From NCBI GenBank assembly GCA_964614415.1, contig CAZTLE010000031.1, forward strand, positions 1 through 27,257: a stretch of DNA of 27,257 nucleotides, in the 5' to 3' direction. The notes below the pieces were generated by a model. That model saw nothing but the letters and a program-made list of their open reading frames with translations, searched no databases and had not been told where the DNA came from. A program made the translations under genes and the position numbers. Below are positions 23,905 to 27,257 of this stretch, one piece after another (position 1 is the stretch's first letter; every line of letters starts with the position of its first letter). Origin of the DNA: CAZTLE01 sp964614415. GTDB taxonomy: Bacteria > Bacteroidota > Bacteroidia > Flavobacteriales > Flavobacteriaceae.

Positions 23905-25236
23905 ATGAACAAGAAGCTATGGCTGTGGTCTATCACTGCTGCTCTCGCCGGTTTTCTATTCGGATTTGATACCATTGTCATTTCCGGTGCGGAAGAAACC
24001 CTTCAATCACTTTGGAATTCGTCTGATGCCTTTCACGGATGGGTCGTGGTCTCCGGTGCGCTCTGGGGCACTGTTTTGGGCGCCGCCTTTGCGAGTATTC
24101 CTACCAACAAGTTAGGGCGTAAGAAAACGCTTATTTGGATAGGTGTGTTATATACGGTATCTGCGCTGGGTTCGGCTCTGGCCAATGATCCTTTTTCATT
24201 TGCAGCCTTTCGCTTCATCGGTGGTCTTGGTGTTGGTGCTTCAACCGTTGCCGCACCTGCTTACATCACCGAAATTGCACCGGCAGCACAGCGTGGTCGG
24301 CTCGTGGCTTTGTATCAATTTAATATTGTGTTCGGAATTCTGATTGCCTTCTTGTCCAATTATCTGATAAGCGGTATGGGGGAGAACGATTGGCGATGGA
24401 TGTTGGGAGTTGAGGCCATACCGGCGATCATATATACCCTGTGGGTGCTTACTATTCCGAAAAGCCCCAGGTGGCTTCTTTACAAGGGAAGAGAAGAGGA
24501 GGCCCGAAAGACCCTGGCGATTATCAATCCGAATATGGACGTGGACGAGTTGGCACGGCAGCTAAAGGTCGATTCGAATTCTTCAATAAAGAAAGAAACC
24601 ATTTTCAGCTCGAAGTACAGGCTACCTTTACTACTCGTCTTCTTGTTCGCTACCTTCAATCAGTTTTCAGGTATCAATGCGTTTCTGTATTATTCACCGA
24701 GGATATTCGGTCTTGCCGGTCTTGAAGAAAGTGCCGCTTTGCTCGGCGGGGTTGGCGTAGGAACCGTAAATCTGTTGTTTACGCTCTTGGGTATGTACCT
24801 CATTGATCGATTGGGACGAAAGCAACTCATGTACTTTGGTTCTGTAGGATATATCGTGTCGCTGGCCTTGGTTGCGATGGCATTTTACTTCGAATGGCAG
24901 GGAATGGCCGTGCCCATATTCCTCTTTGTGTTTATTGCGTCGCACGCTATAGGACAGGGGGCTGTGATTTGGGTGTTCATTTCAGAAATATTTCCCAATC
25001 ATCTCAGGGCTTCGGGTGCAGCTATGGGAAGTACCACACATTGGGTCTGGGCGGCCTTCATACCCGCAATGGTTCCGTTGACGATTACCGCCATAGGAGC
25101 TGCCAATGTGTTCCTCATCTTTGCCATTTGTATGGTGCTGCAACTGTTGTTTGTGGCATTCATGATGCCGGAGACCAAGGGAGTTCCCCTCGAGGAATTG
25201 AGTAAAAAACTTATAAAAGATGAAACAAAATCATAA
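23905..25236 (+). CDS. MFS sugar porter (SP family)
   Basis: This 443-residue, 12-helix inner-membrane carrier has the sugar-porter signatures: GFLFGFDTIVISG in helix 1, NKLGRKKTL after helix 2, RFIGGLGVGASTVAAPAYITEIAPAAQRGRL (about 108-138), PKSPRWLL at about 184, QFSGINAFLYYSP in helix 7, DRLGRK at about 303, and PETKG near the C-terminus. SP members carry glucose, fructose, xylose and similar hexoses or pentoses by H+ symport or facilitation. Here it would take up the fructose and glucose released by the adjacent GH32. Its stop overlaps the GH32 start by 17 bases, so the two are translationally coupled. Confidence 0.92.
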   Translation: MNKKLWLWSITAALAGFLFGFDTIVISGAEETLQSLWNSSDAFHGWVVVSGALWGTVLGAAFASIPTNKLGRKKTLIWIGVLYTVSALGSALANDPFSFAAFRFIGGLGVGASTVAAPAYITEIAPAAQRGRLVALYQFNIVFGILIAFLSNYLISGMGENDWRWMLGVEAIPAIIYTLWVLTIPKSPRWLLYKGREEEARKTLAIINPNMDVDELARQLKVDSNSSIKKETIFSSKYRLPLLLVFLFATFNQFSGINAFLYYSPRIFGLAGLEESAALLGGVGVGTVNLLFTLLGMYLIDRLGRKQLMYFGSVGYIVSLALVAMAFYFEWQGMAVPIFLFVFIASHAIGQGAVIWVFISEIFPNHLRASGAAMGSTTHWVWAAFIPAMVPLTITAIGAANVFLIFAICMVLQLLFVAFMMPETKGVPLEELSKKLIKDETKS

Positions 25237-26821
25237 ATGGCTCTATTATTTTGTTTGGCTAATAGCAATTATGACTATGATCACGGGTTGTAAAGAACAG
25301 AAGGAAGAAAAGGTACAGGATGTACAGTTATCTGAGGAAGAGTTGTACAGACCTAATTTTCACTTCACACCGGCAGCGAGTTGGATGAATGATCCCAACG
25401 GTATGTTTTACCTTGACGGAACGTATCATCTGTTCTTTCAATACTATCCTGATGACAACGTTTGGGGCCCTATGCATTGGGGTCATGCAACGAGTGAGGA
25501 CATGATCGATTGGGAGGAGCAGCCTATTGCCCTGTATCCGGACAGCCTGGGATATATTTTTTCGGGAGGAGCTGTGGTAGATGTTGAAAATACTTCGGGA
25601 TTGGGTTCTGAAGATCAGCCTCCCGTCATTGCAATGTTCACTTACCACGATCCGGAAGGAGAGAAATCAGACGCTATCGATTTTCAATATCAGGGAATTG
25701 CCTACTCGCTGGATCAGGGAGCTACCTGGACCAAGTATGACGACAACCCGGTGATCCCGAATCCGGGTATCCGGGATTTTCGGGATCCTAAAGTTATTTG
25801 GGATGCCGAAAGGTCACAATGGGTCATGGTGCTGGCCGCTCAGGATAAGGCAATGTTCTACGGTTCTTCCAACATGAAGGAATGGGAACTATTATCGGAA
25901 TTCGGTAAGGATGTCGGTGCCCATGGAGGAGTTTGGGAATGCCCTGACTTCTTTCCAATGCAGGTGGATGGTTCGCAAGAGACCCGGTGGGTTTTACTAC
26001 AGAGTCTTAATCCGGGTAGTGCGAACGGCGGATCAGGAACTCAGTATTTTGTAGGTGATTTCGACGGAAAGTCGTTTACACTAGACCCTGAGTTTGTTAC
26101 ACAGTTAGAAACAGAGGGACCCCAATGGCTTGACTTTGGACGGGATAATTATGCTGGAGTCACCTGGTCCAATATTCCGGTGCAGGATGGCCGAAAACTG
26201 TTCATCGGATGGATGTCCAACTGGGACTATGCCCAGGTTGTACCCACAGAGACCTGGCGCAGTGCGATGACACTTCCGCGGGAATTAAAGCTCAAACGCA
26301 TAGGTGATGCCTATAAGATATTCTCTCAAGTTGCTACTGAAATCGAGAACTATATTCGTGTGGTAAAAGAGACAGCCTCCATTGTGTTGGATAATGCTTC
26401 CCCGGAGGTAATTACTACTTCAGAAGAAGTAGACATGGCGCGATTGGCAATTCGCTTTGAATTACCGGCCATGGAGTCGGGAATTGTAAGCTGGGAGCTT
26501 AAGAACTCTGAAGGTGAGAAATTACGCATGGGGTATAATGCCGATGAATCGCATTTCTTTGTCGACCGGTCCGAATCCGGGAAGGTCGGATTTTCAGAAA
26601 AATTTGCTGCGAAATCTTCAATAGCATCTTATGTCAATCCCGGAGGTTCGACAGTTGAGCTTTATCTCGATAAGACGTCCGTGGAGCTTTTTGTAAACGG
26701 AGGAGCAGTAGTGATGACCGAAATATTCTTTCCTTCGAAACCATACAGTGAACTAAGTATGAATTCCAATGTTGCTGTGACTATTGAAAATGTATTGGTA
26801 AGTGAAATAAAAACACCCTGA
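25220..26821 (+). CDS. GH32 beta-fructosidase lipoprotein (sucrose/fructan hydrolase)
   Basis: This 533-residue protein has a lipoprotein signal (MKQNHKWLYYFVWLIAIMTMITGC, Cys24), so it acts in the periplasm or on the outer membrane. The five-bladed GH32 propeller shows the catalytic triad: nucleophile Asp58 in SWMNDPNG, transition-state stabiliser Asp189 in FRDPK, and acid/base Glu240 in WECPDFF. Other family wording is GHATSEDMIDWEEQP and FSGGAVVD. The C-terminal beta-sandwich (about 375-530) is typical, with VELYLDKTSVELFVNGG. The family cleaves terminal beta-fructosides in sucrose, inulin or levan; exo or endo action cannot be told. The start at 25220 lies inside the MFS gene, and the kinase ATG shares a base with its stop (TGATG). 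Confidence 0.95.
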   Translation: MKQNHKWLYYFVWLIAIMTMITGCKEQKEEKVQDVQLSEEELYRPNFHFTPAASWMNDPNGMFYLDGTYHLFFQYYPDDNVWGPMHWGHATSEDMIDWEEQPIALYPDSLGYIFSGGAVVDVENTSGLGSEDQPPVIAMFTYHDPEGEKSDAIDFQYQGIAYSLDQGATWTKYDDNPVIPNPGIRDFRDPKVIWDAERSQWVMVLAAQDKAMFYGSSNMKEWELLSEFGKDVGAHGGVWECPDFFPMQVDGSQETRWVLLQSLNPGSANGGSGTQYFVGDFDGKSFTLDPEFVTQLETEGPQWLDFGRDNYAGVTWSNIPVQDGRKLFIGWMSNWDYAQVVPTETWRSAMTLPRELKLKRIGDAYKIFSQVATEIENYIRVVKETASIVLDNASPEVITTSEEVDMARLAIRFELPAMESGIVSWELKNSEGEKLRMGYNADESHFFVDRSESGKVGFSEKFAAKSSIASYVNPGGSTVELYLDKTSVELFVNGGAVVMTEIFFPSKPYSELSMNSNVAVTIENVLVSEIKTP

Positions 26822-27257
26822 TGTCATCTTTTGTATGTTTTGGAGAAGTCCTTTGGGATGCATTTCCGGAGGGTGAGCGCATAGGTGGAGCACCTTTGAA
26901 TGTTGCACTGCGTTTGACCTCTTTTGGCAACGATGTTCAAATTATTAGTGCCATTGGTCATGATGCCAGGGGAGAAGGGATTTTGAACTACCTGTCCGAT
27001 GCAGGTCTTTCCCTTGATGGAATTCAGAAGAATGATCGGTTGGAAACGGGAGTGGTCCAGGTGTCTTTGGATTCAGAAGGTGTGGCAACCTATACAATTA
27101 AGCATCCCGTGGCGTGGGACTCGATTGAGGATACGGATGAGGCTTTAAAACTATCCGGGGCTTCCGGGGTATTTGTTTATGGCAGTCTGGCCGCCAGAAG
27201 TGAAACTACATACACCACATTAAAAGCATGTCTTAAGAAAGCCGGATATAAGGTGTT
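26821..27257 (+). CDS. PfkB family fructokinase, 5' part
   Basis: The 3' end is cut by the window; 145 residues are visible. It starts at ATG 26821, whose A is the last base of the GH32 stop (TGATG), so translation is coupled. The sequence begins SFVCFGEVLWDAFPEGERIGGAPLNVALRL, the N-terminal PfkB pattern with the sugar-binding GGAPLNVA motif and AxxLxSxG-type wording (RLTSFGNDVQIISAIG, DARGEGIL). It would phosphorylate fructose released by GH32 to fructose 6-phosphate (or 1-phosphate) in the cytoplasm, completing the pathway. The ATP-binding GAGD motif would lie beyond the window. Fructokinase is inferred from the operon; the PfkB fold is clear. Confidence 0.88.
   Translation, partial: MSSFVCFGEVLWDAFPEGERIGGAPLNVALRLTSFGNDVQIISAIGHDARGEGILNYLSDAGLSLDGIQKNDRLETGVVQVSLDSEGVATYTIKHPVAWDSIEDTDEALKLSGASGVFVYGSLAARSETTYTTLKACLKKAGYKV

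Overview
The window looks like chromosome from a free-living, probably marine member of the Flavobacteriaceae (Bacteroidota). Four things point there. Exported proteins are lipoproteins or Sec substrates typical of the group. Promoters read as the Bacteroidota -7 box (TAnnTTTG) and Shine-Dalgarno sites are mostly absent. Several families are characteristic of the phylum: the PUR-type DUF3276 protein, the long NusB, DUF6090, DUF1573 lipoproteins and membrane-anchored LytTR regulators. I see no rRNA, tRNA, CRISPR array, insertion sequence or phage gene.

Layout. (1) 1-1114: the 3' part of an M61 aminopeptidase gene, followed by a repeat-rich spacer that includes tandem TTAGTnn heptamers. (2) 1402-4721, minus strand: LytTR membrane regulator, then a DUF885 lipoprotein metallohydrolase, then a DinB-like protein, with a REP-like nested palindrome between the last two. 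(3) 5009-6115, plus strand: a lone lipoprotein with TPRs. (4) 12995 to 6120, minus strand: a tightly packed eight-gene run (M14 carboxypeptidase, DUF6090 membrane protein, exported VOC protein, SRPBCC protein, exported esterase, glycine-zipper miniprotein, PhzF-like enzyme, second DinB protein). Four junctions overlap or nearly abut, so it is probably one operon. (5) 13079-15286, minus strand: PUR/DUF3276 protein and an ABC exporter, each followed by a plausible terminator. (6) 15405-18376, plus strand: leucine dehydrogenase, nusB, DUF1573 lipoprotein and yajC, a housekeeping block closed by a strong bidirectional terminator. (7) 20306 to 18447, minus strand: peptidase T and a small outer-membrane beta-barrel protein. 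(8) 20549 to the right edge, plus strand: a compact sugar operon of SSS symporter, cytoplasmic GH13 alpha-glucosidase, MFS sugar porter, GH32 beta-fructosidase lipoprotein and PfkB fructokinase (cut by the window end).

How the genes work together. Region 8 reads as a sucrose/fructo-oligosaccharide pathway. GH32 would release fructose (and glucose) outside the cytoplasm, the MFS and SSS carriers would import sugars, the kinase would phosphorylate fructose, and GH13 would cleave alpha-glucosides that enter intact. No SusC/SusD pair is present within the window. Regions 1, 2, 4 and 7 are rich in peptidases (M61, DUF885, M14, PepT), consistent with a peptide-scavenging lifestyle. I found no clear undescribed defence or mobile system. 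The items most worth a second look are the nusB leader (5'-terminal hairpin plus boxA-like element), the SusCD-less sucrose operon, the exported VOC protein in the eight-gene run, and the repeat elements at 1118-1333 and 1948-2052.
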